Source: Atriophallophorus winterbourni (Eukaryota; Platyhelminthes; Trematoda; Plagiorchiida; Microphallidae). Taken from it: a stretch of DNA of 64,000 nt. The notes beneath the pieces were generated by a model. It saw only the letters and a list, made by a program, of their open reading frames with translations. It made no database searches and had not been told where the DNA came from. The stretch lies in contig JACCGJ010026000.1 in NCBI GenBank assembly GCA_013407085.1, forward strand, positions 1-64,000, given 5' to 3'. A program made the position numbers and the translations under genes. Every line of letters begins with the position of its first letter. Position 1 is the stretch's first letter. Positions 31,501 through 41,649 of the stretch are shown piece by piece.

Positions 31501-34500
31501 AAAGTTTCGCATTACAGATATCATGATTAATTATTTTCCATTCATGTTTTCCTTTTCAGAAGTAATTTGCTGTGATATTCGTGTAGCTTTAATCCCTTTT
31601 CCAAACAACTTTAATTTATATGATATATATTTTTTCATTGAACATTTTTTATTTCATGGTCTAAATCCAATAAAGCGATTATGAATAAAAGCGGTTAATG
31701 TATGCAGCCCAAGCCAGTGTCACTTTAATTAAAAATACATCAGCTGTACTACGCAAAATCTGGCAAGCTGAATGTTTTGAACATTACTTGAGCTAAAGGT
31801 AACGAAATAATTCAACCGCATCCCATCCACGTGATAGGATAACCCTAGGAGGTATTCTTTGTAGTTTAAACCCCATTTCCCACAAGGTTTCACAAAGTCT
31901 TTTTCGTAGTAGAAGCAACGGTGGTAGTAATCACACATTTTAAATCAATACGTAATTATTAATATAATTTAAAATATATTATCATTTTCATTAAAACTCA
32001 CATTTCGGGTAGTCACCGAAGCTGTAGTAAGAATTTAAATGCTTGTAAATAAATCAATTTAATTATCTGGTGGTCTTTAAAACTACATTAGGGAATTTTC
32101 AATTAAAATATAAAAGTGTATTTCCGACGGTCATTTTTGATCAATTACGCTTTCCGTAAAGCTTCACGTTTGCTATAAAATTAGCTTTAGTATGTTTTCA
32201 AAAGCGTCTTCTTTCGCTGGGTTCAAAATATTTCGACTTTGACAGACAATTGAGAGAATCTGTCTGAATAGCAATACATTCTTATGTGGATTGAATTACA
32301 TACATAATTGGTTCGAACACTTTCTCATAACTGAATACATAATTTATATGGAGCTATTAGTAATAGTTAACATTTCCTTTCATTAAGTCTCTATCAAATT
32401 ATTTATTTGCGATTTAGTACTTTACTTAAGCCTCATCAAATAAAATTGCAAATTCAACAAGATAAATGCAAAGTTGTAGTTTGATAACAAATTGTTTTTT
32501 TCATTTTGGAAATCTTTGATTATTCTAGTGAAATAATTTTAACCGATTTAAATGATGTCATTATTAGAATGGCATTTGTATAATCGCTGTAGAAATATAC
32601 ACATTAATAGTTTCCATAGAGTAGTAAGAACGACTTCTAATTACTAATACAACTCACAAGTTTCTAAAGTTTTTTGATTCTGAAGCAAACATTCATAGTT
32701 TAAAAATATGTGATGTTGTGTAATATCAACATTTTTAACAAGCAATATTTAATCACGTATGTGGTATCAATTTCATTTCGATACGCAAATGCCTCATTTA
32801 CAATTGAAAACTTCACCGTAATGTTCAATAAAGTAAGCGGATTAACATGGGATATATTGTACTGAAGTTTGGTAAAACATGTTATTTATCATTTCCTAAA
32901 ATATTAAAAAAATCGTTAACCGTTACTACATCCACATTATGAAAACGTTAATAATTCTTCGAGTTTTACATTTGCAAGGCAATGGATGCTGAATTCAATC
33001 AAAATGTGATAACATTACTAAACTGATTCTGTATTTATATACACTCACGTTGTATTCCTTCTTTAAAACTTTTGGAACAATGGAAAATTTCACATTATGG
33101 AAATATATTTACAAAAATCAAAGTGACGAAAGTCTATTAAGCAAAATCGAATTTGGTCAAAGTCATGCAATGAATTGAAAATTCTTGACCTAGTAAAACA
33201 TGTAGAACTTCGTACGATGTAAACCATAGATGTACATCACAATCGCATGATTGGTTGATTTGCCACAGCTTTTCGAATGACTAAACAGTCTGATTCGGGA
33301 GCAACAATCTTCATGGCAGCGCTCGCAACGATAGTCAAAAATCGGTGGATAGGCTTGATCGGGGTTCGATCACATGTTTCGTAACACATTTCGAAAGAGC
33401 TTTATAGAGGAGGTTGTTTATACATCTTTGTTTATATAGTGTTTTTTGTTGAAAACCTACGACCATATTTATCTCGCAACCATGATATGAAGATATTCTG
33501 ATAGTAAATTTTTGAACGGAATGTATGAATTCAGTGCTACATTTTTCCCCTAATTTCAAGTAAGCATTTTTTAATAATTCATTTCAAAACTTCTTTCTTA
33601 TACTTAATCATTCACTGAAATTCTTTATAAATTATAAGGATCAATCAGTCTTGAAGAATTGAATATGTGGATTAGACTTGAAATGTTGTAATTTAAATGT
33701 TGTTAGTGTCATGGCCAATATCTTTAATTTAGCAAGAAGGTCCATAATCATGTTGTGGTTAAACTTTACATATTTTAAATGTAACTTTGAAACTGGCATT
33801 CGTTGTTGTCGTTCGTCGATCTCCACCTTGTATATGCATCGGAGTCGCATGTTTTTATTTGCTCCTCCGACTTTTAAATTATTAAATAGTCCGATTCGAG
33901 AGGAACAATCTCTCAAACTACCCACACATTGATAAGCCGTTCCCGTTCAGTTACACGTCGTCGGCGTTATTAAATTGGTAGGTAATGGATGGTAAAACGT
34001 GGACCGAAGAAGATTTATTTAAATATGCCTCCAAATAAAACTTACTAATCTCTCTGAAGTCCAGCCCTGGAAATAACGTTGAAAATTTAGTTTCATAGAC
34101 GTTAATTAAAATATCACTTATTCAATGTCTTTGATACTTTCAGAACAATGCTTTGCAATCGGCTTACTACGTTGAGATTGATATTTATAAAACATAATTT
34201 GCGTTACAAACACGTGCAGATGTTATTGATTTTCTCGAACTATGCGTCTTTCTAAATGAGCTTTGTGTTTTGACGTAATATCAGTTTGAATATTTTCCAT
34301 AAATTTAAACAAAATGACTAGCTACCATTTGAGCTCATCAAACACTGTGAAACAGAAATAACGTAGTCATTCCTTCGATTGTTCTTCAGTGCTGGCAGAA
34401 GGTGTGCCCCAAAATACGATACCAAGATGATCACGCTAATTAAGAATACGACTGATCGATGCTACAACAAGAATGACAGAGTAATGTCCTATCCTAATGT

Positions 34501-37500
34501 TGTAGGTAAATTGTTTGTCAAAATCGTACACATCAGGAAACAAGTTTGAGATGGTAGATTTCATTCCGAAAATCAATGTTTCTTCCGCAGGAAAAGATCA
34601 ACTATTGACATGGTCTTCCCCCGAGAAAACTTCAAAAAATCTTGTGAAAACGGCGTAATAAGATGTTTTTTTATCTATTTGGCGACGACAAGGAGGAACT
34701 TTTCGCAATACTTAATTGCATATGTTACCCCCAATACCAAACAAACTAGTTGTTTTGTTCCGTTCTGGACAGAAGGTCATTTAAAAATTTACAATTTAGA
34801 AGCCAATTAAATTCGCCAGGTTTTAGAATTAGGTATACTTGCTATCACGCTGTTCAGCTTTTATTTTGCTCTGATGATGGAGCTTGGGAACATAAAGCAT
34901 GCGATGGCAAGCTTGTCAAACTTAACCGGTCGATAACACAAGCAAATGTATGGAATGTGCTAATCGGTGACCTGTTGTTTGCCTAAAATGCAGCTGTTAT
35001 AGTTTACTCCCAAGAACACCTCCCGTCACTAATGAGCTGTTTTACGTCGGCCATCGAAGCATTTTGGCTGAAATTTAGCATCAAGAGATTGGATCGTATA
35101 CAAATATCACTGTCAAATACTAACAGCTCAAATCAGTGCATCATTTCACATATATTAGTCCAACTTTCGCGGATTACCTCTCGCTTGATGCGGAAGAGGC
35201 TTGGAAGAGCAGCTGCCATTTTGTTTGGTTAACACATCCTAGTTTGGGGCAACCGCAAGTGGATTGTGAAGACTAAGATTATTGTATAGGTCTCAAATGA
35301 TTTAATTAAAGCAACAGAATCCTAAGCCAACCACGCAATACACGGATCCGAAGGTGATGGCTTTTCATTTAGGAGGCATCAGTCGTATTTTTAATATATG
35401 GTGAATGGACAAAGAAACAAATGCGGATGATCTTTTTAAAGCTGGTCAAAGGTCCATATTAATCCTAATGTTAAAGCGACACCTACCCTCGCTGCATCAG
35501 AATAAAAATAGTTGTATTCCAAAAGATCCAAATTATGGTGAGCTCAATTCAAGAATTTCATCTTTGAGCAGTTCGCATTTGCGGAACAAGAACAACACAA
35601 TATTCGAATGACAATGAAATTGAAGTATACAAAGCTTAGTATAAATAATGTTAATTGTGTGCTGTTTGGAATGGGACAGCATAAGCTCATGGAGTGATAA
35701 TATTCCGACACAATTATCTAAGGTAGTTACCTGAACATCTAATGTCATATATGCTCTTAAATTTCTTATTGGTACCTCATTTAGGTATAAATATTTTATG
35801 ATAATCAACAATACTCACAATTCTGTTTTCTCTGTAATACTGGTAACAAGCGGAAAAAATTTATTTTATATATTTCATAATGATGATTTTGCTTCATTTC
35901 AAATAAAAATATTCTAGTTTATATAATAAAAAGTAATTTACTCCACTAAACTCACTTGAGATTATTGGAATTGAAGCTGTTAAAAATGGAAATAAATATT
36001 GTCAACTTCTTTAATCTATAGCACCAAAATTGATAATTTACTCGTTACATACATCGAATATAGGTCGTCCATACTGTAAATTGGAAAAAAGAGGAACCGC
36101 TTGAACTAATTATATAATGTGAATGATGAAGAAATAATTTGGAATATCCATCAAGATAGAAATTTTTTCAAACTTCGGAAAAATTCGAATGAATTGTTGT
36201 TCAAGAATTAAATTATTATTATTTATATGAACTGAGCAAAATGATATCCGGTAAACTTTTACCAGTGGTAATCTGTGAATTCTAAATAATACCCACTCAC
36301 CGAGGTACATGTTTCACTTTACTGGAAATAAATTCATTTTTTGTTATTTGTTTTAAAATATCGTTTTATATATTGTTAATATAAAAGTGTTGTGTAACAA
36401 CTTAAACACTGAAATTTTCTGAGGAATGCATAATATCCTCTATAGCCAAACTCAGCTATAAGTTAACTGATCAGGACCTATATTACACTTATGATTGTAA
36501 GTTTCTTCACGACGAGTCGACAAGTTACCGGCATCGCTGGTGATCAATTGCGATTTTTCAATTCATTTTTATCATTTTTACAACTGTATATTCAAACAGC
36601 TCAAAAGACTATATTTTTTAATTACCTAATATAATTTAATATAAGATTCGGTCTGAAATTTAATCGTTTTCGGGACAGACACTGTGTTATCGCGTGTTCA
36701 ACATTAACAGTTTTGTATATATGTTAGTATAATGACGATGATTTAATGATCATGACAATGCAAATTAACTTTGGATGCAACTTACTAAGCTTCGTGAGGC
36801 AGGCTAGATACAAAGTTCGAAAAATGGTTCAATAAAGTTGAAAAACGCTACGGCAATTTCTCGATTACTAAGCTTAGTACAAATAATAGCGATATTACAT
36901 AGATATATTATTATATATATATATATAGAATTATATTGTTGCCATCATTGAGTAACCTCACTTTGCTTGTCATTGTTAACATAATTTGATTCCTAATAGT
37001 TACTTTCGTAAATTCTCGGCCAAACTCACCGTCGGTGGATTTGGTTTTTCCTGGAATAAAAAAACGATTCAAAAATAAAATGGGGTATGCCTACGTTCGA
37101 ATTGCATTTAAAAGTGTGAACACTTTATTTACATGTGGTTGTAAACATGCGATTTAACAGGTTGGTATTACCAACCTTATGCAACGGTGGCATACATGCG
37201 AAACTTGTTATAAATTTGTCCACTGTTTCGAGCACATGCGGACGTAGATCATACTGTCACTGTCTGCTGTGTGCAAACAGCATGATGCCGGCCAGGGCGT
37301 GTGTTTGATGGTAATGTAAGCAAATGAGCATATTTTTCATAAAATTTAACGAAAATTTATTTGATTTGTATATTGTAAATTATACAATGTTTTGTATTGG
37401 CTGAGTTCGAACAATTTAGAATATAGCCGATGATTTAGATGCAGCATTCATTGAAATTCTTTCATGAACCTATTTGTATACGCGTAATGCATATTTCACA

Positions 37501-40480
37501 TCAGCGACAAATTTGACGGTGTCAGTTTGTATTATCATTTGTATTCACAATTTCACTACTGAAGGTTATACTCAAAAGTACGAATAATTTCCACATAATT
37601 GGGATACACTCACTGTCCATTCCACATTGTAATTCTGTTAAAAACATGAAATGCGAAACCATTTATTAGCATTACATCTCTGAAAAATCTATCGTGTCAA
37701 GCATGCATAGTTCCAACCGATTCTACAGAGAATTGTTATAGCAGGTTAATTAAAATAAAAAAAATGAATAAAGTTGCGAATAACATCTCCGTAATTAAAT
37801 TATCAAACCTTCTTGAACTTAGAAATAATCATGAAAATTTACTAATGCTGGTTAAACATTGAAGTCTCTCAAAATACTTAATGCCGAATACAAAGAATGA
37901 GAATGTGTCAACTGAAAAGCGGTTTCGAAGATTATTAACACGGTAATATAACTGACGTAATGGAGAAACACGGTATCTTATTTTTGATTATTACATTGAA
38001 ATAATTTATGACAGTTTTTATTATTTATTGTCAAAATAATATCTGATTATATTTGTGGGAAACCGTGTTTGCAATGAATGAGTTAGAGCAGAATTTGGCT
38101 AAAAAACTTCGCCAGCGCAAGGGTGTCAGTACTAAATAGCAAACACTTTGTCGAATCCGGTCAGCAAGATGATTTAGATAGACATCTACACAATCAAGTG
38201 TTCGGTTTGGCAGCGGCATAGGATTATCGTGCACAAATACTAATGTGCACGTTGATGGCGCAACCATTCGGGCAGCGGACGCTGGTCGCATCTGCACCTA
38301 CATGTGAAAAGTGGATTTTTTCGACCCAATCTCACACGTCTATTTAAGGTAGCTTTTGATTTGGCAACAAACTGCCATTTTAAATCTTACATCCATGGTT
38401 TGACAAAGATATTGTGTCACAAGTGAAACATGACCAACATTTTCAATATGTAATAATATTTAATATAATAATATTAATATAATATTTTGTCTATGCTTTA
38501 TTCAGGTACTTATTTTTAACGTGACTGGAACATTGTTGTTGAAATTTTTTGCCGGATTAAAAAAACTAAAACTCACGCATCATGTTGAGTAGTTATTCTG
38601 TCGAAGACCAATTATTATTGATAAATTGAAAAAAATGAAACAAAATCAGTCAAAAAATATTATACTGTCAGTGAGCAGAGCCGAATTTATGTTGCGAGAA
38701 AAAAATGTTCAAATTTGTCTCTCGATTTAATGTTTCGCTTACATCCTCCTCAACTACACAAGGCAAAAGGTTTCTGGTTGTTTGAATTCATCAGATACTC
38801 AGAGCATTTTATGGTAGAAAAAGCAGTAAGCTTAACAATAACCATAGGATGACAAGGTATATGGAATATATAGAAAATATAAAATATCTCAATAATTAAT
38901 AGGGACAGTCACATACCGCATGGTTCGTCATAAACTCATCGAGTTTGAAAGTGAAAACCTTAACAGAATCTGATCGTGTGATTTCGTCAGGCAAATAGTT
39001 CCAAGTGAAACAAATTCTTACCGAAAAATAATTACGACGAATATCCAAACGAGAATGCGGAATGCTTAAAGCCTTTGAATTTGTTCGTGTTCGAGTAAGG
39101 CCATTGGGATTTAGCAAGTGTTTAAGGGGATGGTTTTCAGTATGCAGGATTTTGAATGTCAACATAAGGTAACTACGTATCCGTCGTTGGGTAAAATCGT
39201 GTAGATTCAGTTTTAACATTCCATAACAGGACGTTTATACATGGTAATTACCCGGGGTAGGGTTTCGGGTGTAGATCAGGTAGTGACAATAAGTTTGGTT
39301 TCCAACAATAGCTTCAAAACCTAATTATGTTTCTCGATTTAATGTGGAAATGAAAATGACAATATTATTACTTACAGTCTATTTTGAATTTCGTAACTGC
39401 AATAAAATTAATACTGATTAATATGTTTGTAAATCAAAGGTAAAATCGCATCGGTCTACTGAACTCACACAAATTTTCCGGTCTGCATTCTGTAAAAAAA
39501 AGAATTTCCATTGAAAATCAAATATTCAATTGTTATTACATTCTTATCTGGCAACATATTATGAAATTTCAATTAATCACTATACAATTTGGTGATTTAA
39601 ACTAGAAACGGTTTGTTGAAACCAGAATTATAGATTAATGATCCTGTAACTAGTAGCAATGTTTGTATTAATAAATATAACATTTATCATAATCCAGCTT
39701 AGAATAACAGCTTCCCAAATAAATAGGTTCATATATGGTAGACCATGTAATGTGGAAATTCAATTCATGCGGTTGTAATAATTAACAAAACAGAACTGCA
39801 TAAATCAGATGAACCACAGAGCTTAATCTAGGGAAATATACTTCGACACGTTCGTTGAACTAGTTATGCTTGCTACACAGAAACCGTAGTTGTTCAAACG
39901 CTATTAACTATATAAAAATGAAATCACATTGAGTTGAAGTTTTGGTTGAATTTATATTAGAAAATGAATGAGATTTGCATGAGGAAATATTCACAAACAT
40001 TTCTTCGTATTAATCACTTTGGTGAGCTGACTTCGTGCAGCCGGTCGTCTCATGAGCAGCTATTGAATACCCAACTTACAAACACACCACTAAACAGATT
40101 GTAGTTATCAAGGCAATAGAACAAAATGTTTTACTGAACCTACTATTCACAATTGATGAGTACGAACAGAATGAAACCGGTCGTGGCCTGTGTGTGTGAT
40201 GGAAGTGCATGCAAATGTGCAAATATATTCCATATTTAAAATTTTGTTTGGGAAAACTTACATTAATCCGAAAGCAAAAGCTGCAATTGAGTTGAATCAT
40301 GTATGTGAAAAGCAAGCTTTAATATAAATTTAAGTTACGTAGAAAATTTTAAGTTACTTTAAGATTTAATATCAAATATATGAGATAAGTTAATGCAAAA
40401 CTTACGAAGTGCAATGATGAATGCGAAAATGAGTATACGATTCATTTTTTTGTTAGTTGGAAAATGAACGTTTCGTAATA
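25165..40480 (-). CDS. Micro-exon gene (MEG-like), predicted secreted protein
   Basis: A 15-kb gene on the - strand. A signal-peptide exon (40445-40406) and a 19-nt exon (40280-40262) precede 19 internal micro-exons and a terminal exon from 25520. Every chosen exon has an AG acceptor and a GTAAGT, GTGAGT or GTATGT donor. All internal micro-exons are multiples of three (fifteen of 21 nt; one each of 18 and 15; two of 27) and enter and leave in phase 2. The joined frame is 504 nt (167 residues plus stop), and none of the junction codons is a stop. In schistosomes such genes encode variable secreted gland or tegument proteins through exon skipping; the same role here is inference. No known MEG family is recognised by sequence. 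The internal introns carry several transposon insertions and no exon is hit. Confidence 0.85.
25661..25876 (-). CDS. MEG micro-exons, block 4 (three exons)
   Basis: Exons 25876-25850 (27 nt, acceptor AATTTCCAG, donor GTAAGT), 25775-25755 (21 nt, acceptor TTTAAAATAG, donor GTGAGT) and 25681-25661 (21 nt, acceptor GGTTTCTAG, donor GTAAGT). In phase 2 they encode KLKIEEIEK, YKDADHY and LDEVSRI. The third has a TGA in phase 0. Introns are about 75-80 bp. The charged, helix-prone character contrasts with the hydrophobic signal exon. Confidence 0.8.
25962..26500 (+). mobile_element. CR1 LINE 3' fragment in MEG intron
   Basis: RT C-terminal sequence: LYSSHVRPILEFGLPVNYP, DRLEKVQRRATN, then MRGMFRITYDDRLRELKLF and HLKPSFTLSSRVVNIWNALS. 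One stop breaks it near 26132. It lies antisense to the MEG. Confidence 0.75.
27085..27808 (+). mobile_element. CR1 LINE 3' fragment, copy 1 of a direct duplication
   Basis: Starts TAGCATCATTGTTCC and carries LSTKDLGVWISGN, VPYTERLRHLGLCDS, RIRRDIILTYRIVD and KHLLNLCDGQVTRGHTL in shifting frames. It is repeated almost exactly at 28235-29000. It ends without the CR1 terminal repeat. Confidence 0.75.
27809..28234. other. Unidentified segment between two CR1 copies
   Basis: Not shared with either CR1 copy. No coding motif is seen. It might be an insertion into copy 1's tail or pre-existing DNA between two insertions. Confidence 0.35.
28235..29015 (+). mobile_element. CR1 LINE 3' fragment, copy 2, with terminal repeat
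   Basis: Near-identical to 27085-27808, with scattered substitutions and an 8-bp deletion at 'GGACACTAAAACAC'. It continues to a proper CR1 end with ATAAATCCTTGAATCCTTGA (about 28998-29018). The shared left edge points to a duplicated or preferentially truncated copy. Confidence 0.78.
29327..30172 (+). mobile_element. Pogo/Tigger-type deletion derivative
   Basis: The ends are inverted repeats: CAGTGGAACCCACCTACGACG on the left, and on the right the complement of CAGTGGAACTCGGGTACAACG. A TA follows the right end. ACAACGAA / TTACGAA subterminal repeats occur near both ends. The inner sequence keeps a transposase tail-like segment (GRDLERELEFVERERSRQW, RSQYLNKRVSPATSG) but no DDE core. It lies in the largest MEG intron. 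Confidence 0.7.
30328..30342 (-). CDS. MEG micro-exon, 15 nt
   Basis: Lies between acceptor TTTTTCGATTATCAG and donor GTGAGT. It encodes VIAGN in phase 2 and contains a terminal TAA in phase 0. A 7-nt alternative starting at the internal CATTGCAG acceptor is possible but would break the frame. The next exon is 4.45 kb away across transposon-filled DNA. Confidence 0.65.
   Translation of the reverse strand, partial: HCRK
30528..31100. mobile_element. Foldback element with tandem-repeat termini
   Basis: The left arm (30535-30640) is about seven imperfect ~15-bp units like GACACTTAATCGCCA. The right arm (30985-31097) is the same unit in reverse complement (GGGGATTAAATGTCTGG, GCGGTTAAG, GACGATTAAGTGTC). 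A ~345-bp centre (30641-30984) holds short open frames including HSTMWTFSNGLRKNCRKH, reminiscent of the C-terminal helix of MULE transposases. No intact transposase and no clear TSD were seen. Confidence 0.75.
31233..32330 (-). CDS. MEG micro-exons, block 3 (four exons)
   Basis: Exon 32330-32304 is 27 nt (acceptor TATTCAG, donor GTATGT); 31453-31433, 31352-31332 and 31253-31233 are 21 nt (acceptors TTTTACCTAG, CGTTTTAG, CTTCACAG; donors GTGAGT, GTAAGT, GTAAGT). In phase 2 they encode YYEKVFEPI, MMHIRDD, LSSAQEI and IEDLLPK. The 27-nt exon and the last exon have a TGA in phase 0. A 20-nt exon-like segment at 32021-32002 lies inside this block and would break the frame; it is left out of the main chain. 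Confidence 0.75.
34046..36321 (-). CDS. MEG micro-exons, block 2 (five exons)
   Basis: Exons 36321-36301, 36073-36053, 35976-35956, 35839-35819 and 34066-34046 are all 21 nt. Acceptors are TATTTCCAG, AATTTACAG, TTTTTAACAG, TTGTTACCAG and TTATTTCCAG. Donors are GTGAGT, GTATGT, GTGAGT, GTGAGT and GTAAGT. The first and third carry a TAA in phase 0 but are open in phase 2. Encoded peptides: YKVKHVP, RMDDLYS, IFNSNNL, NITEKTE, LAGLQRD. The short AT-rich introns (about 100-230 bp) between four of them resemble a locally duplicated exon-intron unit. Confidence 0.82.
36786..39489 (-). CDS. MEG micro-exons, block 1 (six exons)
   Basis: Exons 39489-39469, 39396-39376, 38597-38577, 37634-37614 and 37050-37030 are each 21 nt; 36803-36786 is 18 nt. 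Acceptors are TTTACAG, TTATTGCAG, TTCGACAG, TTAACAG, TATTCCAG and GTATCTAG. Donors are GTGAGT or GTAAGT. All are open in phase 2. The second and third contain a stop in phase 0, so phase 2 is forced. Encoded peptides, with junction residues: IMQTGKF, VYEIQNR, LITTQHD, AITMWNG, QKNQIHR, RLPHEA. A CR1 fragment (38896-39237) sits in the intron between the second and third. Confidence 0.82.
38896..39237 (-). mobile_element. CR1 LINE 3' fragment in MEG intron
   Basis: An open 107-codon frame reads LNLHDFTQRRIRSYLMLTFK, HPLKHLLNPNGLTRTRT, SRLDIRRNYFSVRICFTWNY and LPDEITRSDSVKVFTFKLD. This is the extreme C-terminus of a CR1 reverse transcriptase, in the same direction as the MEG. Confidence 0.78.
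40262..40445 (-). CDS. MEG exons 1-2: signal peptide
   Basis: Exon 1 codes from 40445 to 40406 (ATG; donor CACTTC|GTAAGT, phase 1). Exon 2 is 40280-40262 (acceptor TCAATTGCAG; donor TTAAT|GTAAGT, phase 2). Joined they read MNRILIFAFIIALPFAFG, a textbook signal peptide: a short basic start, a 14-residue hydrophobic core and Gly near the expected cleavage point. This ATG is the only one that gives a signal sequence, and it sits 62 bases below a TATA box. Confidence 0.85.
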
Positions 40481-40506
40481 AACTAAACTTCCGGTGAATG
40501 ATGTGA

Positions 40507-40513
40507 ATTTATA
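40507..40513 (-). promoter_or_regulatory. Candidate TATA box of the micro-exon gene
   Basis: TATAAAT on the - strand, 62 bases upstream of the ATG at 40445. The usual TATA-to-start spacing predicts a transcript start near 40480 and a very short 5'UTR. Confidence 0.5.
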
Positions 40514-40904
40514 GTGTTAATTTGTTTTTGTTGTGCAGCAATACGTTCTAAGAAACAAAAAAACAAAATTTTTAATGATAGGGGCCACATTTCTCTTTAC
40601 GCATATCGATCTTTCAGAGAATTAGTTACCAGGTCACATATTTGTGGCAAATTCTTAACAAACAATTGTTAGCCAAAAGTCACATAAACTAATTTCTTTC
40701 TAACATAGGTACTTCGTGAATATTCCTGACGAAATAGTTTAATCATTTAATGTTTATTCTATGTGATTCCATTTTTTTCAATTCATCGAATCTATCGAAA
40801 GTTTAACATGTTTAAAATACCCCATGTAAATTCGGACATTCTTTATCCTATACTGTTTAGGAAAACTTTTTATAATTGGATTACTCAGTAATATATATTT
40901 GTCT
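40514..40904. other. MEG upstream region, nothing recognised
   Basis: AT-rich DNA upstream of the MEG promoter. No coding segment was seen. Confidence 0.35.
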
Positions 40905-41085
40905 AGAAGCGAATGATTTTCATCAAATTCAAACAATATTTGAAACTTTTATCTAAAGTTGGGTTACCCAACATTGTTTCACGACAGTTCGATAAGTATA
41001 TTAATTGGTTGGATATTTCGTGCAACAATTATTTATGCATCATGTTGATTAACAATAAAGAACCACGAATCCCTATAAGCGCAAA
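40905..41085 (+). repeat. ~175-bp direct repeat (CR1-derived), copy 1
   Basis: AAACAATATTTGAAACTTTT, TTGTTTCACGACAG and AATTATTTATGCATCATGTT recur at 42293-42470, and a diverged part recurs at 48425-48540. In the second copy it directly follows CR1 RT thumb sequence, so it is likely a CR1 3' piece. Confidence 0.6.
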
Positions 41086-41089
41086 GATT

Positions 41090-41640
41090 CAATTGATTTT
41101 ACCCACAGGTAGTGGTGCGTAAGGAACGGGGATGTGAGCACCACAATACATTGGTCTTTTAAATGCGCATCGAGCGCTTGGCCCGAAATCGCTTGGTGCT
41201 TGTGTATTTGAACATCGATGTTCTTTGTATGACCCTATATAACAGTGGCATACAAGATTAACTTTGTTTACCACTTTTCCACTGTTTCAAGTCTCACTGA
41301 ACCTTACTCTTTCAACCTGATGACGACAAACAGCCAGAAACCGGTAGTGGTGTGTATGATATGGGTGTGTGAGCACCAAAATACATTGGTCTTTTATGTG
41401 AACCTCGAGCGCTTGGCTAGGTCTTACATTGCGATTCCGAATTTCAACATCATGGTTCTTTTTAAGGACTTATATAACAGTGACATAAAAGTTGAATTTT
41501 GTTTACTGCTTTTGCACTGCTTCAAGGCTCACTGAACCTGATCTTACTGTCTCCACCTGATGACGGCAAACATCCAGAAACCGGTAGTGGTTTGTTTTGG
41601 ATTGGGATGTGATCATCACAATTCATTGGGTCTATTTCAT
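41090..41640 (+). repeat. Family B tandem array, about 2.3 units
   Basis: ATAACAGTGGCATACAAG / ATAACAGTGACATAAAAG, GTTTACC(A/G)CTTTT, CTCACTGAACCT, ACCTGATGACG.CAAACA.CC and AGAAACCGGTAGTGGTGT recur with a ~240-bp period. The same array in inverse orientation occupies 48960-49510. Confidence 0.75.
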
Positions 41641-41649
41641 TCAAATAGT

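Noticed and set aside
31729..31938. A 69-codon - strand frame rich in Tyr and Cys (MCDYYHRCFYYEKDF), considered as a MEG exon.
   Set aside because: No AG acceptor in a usable position upstream and no phase fit with neighbours.
36626..36652. 27-nt exon-like segment (acceptor AAATTTCAG, donor AG|GTAATT) within the micro-exon gene.
   Set aside because: Joining it after the 18-nt exon (36803-36786) creates TAA at the junction, and its donor is weaker than the others.
38031..38297. An 88-codon - strand frame in a MEG intron.
   Set aside because: No recognisable domain. A GTAGGT/AG context is present but the frame does not join the chain; it is more likely repeat-derived.
41320..41345. Hammerhead-ribozyme-like core (CTGATGA ... 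GAAAC) conserved across family B repeat units.
   Set aside because: The intervening stem II would be at most three base pairs with a C-A mismatch at its base, and no stem III/cleavage-site partner pairs. The conservation is real but the fold is not supported.
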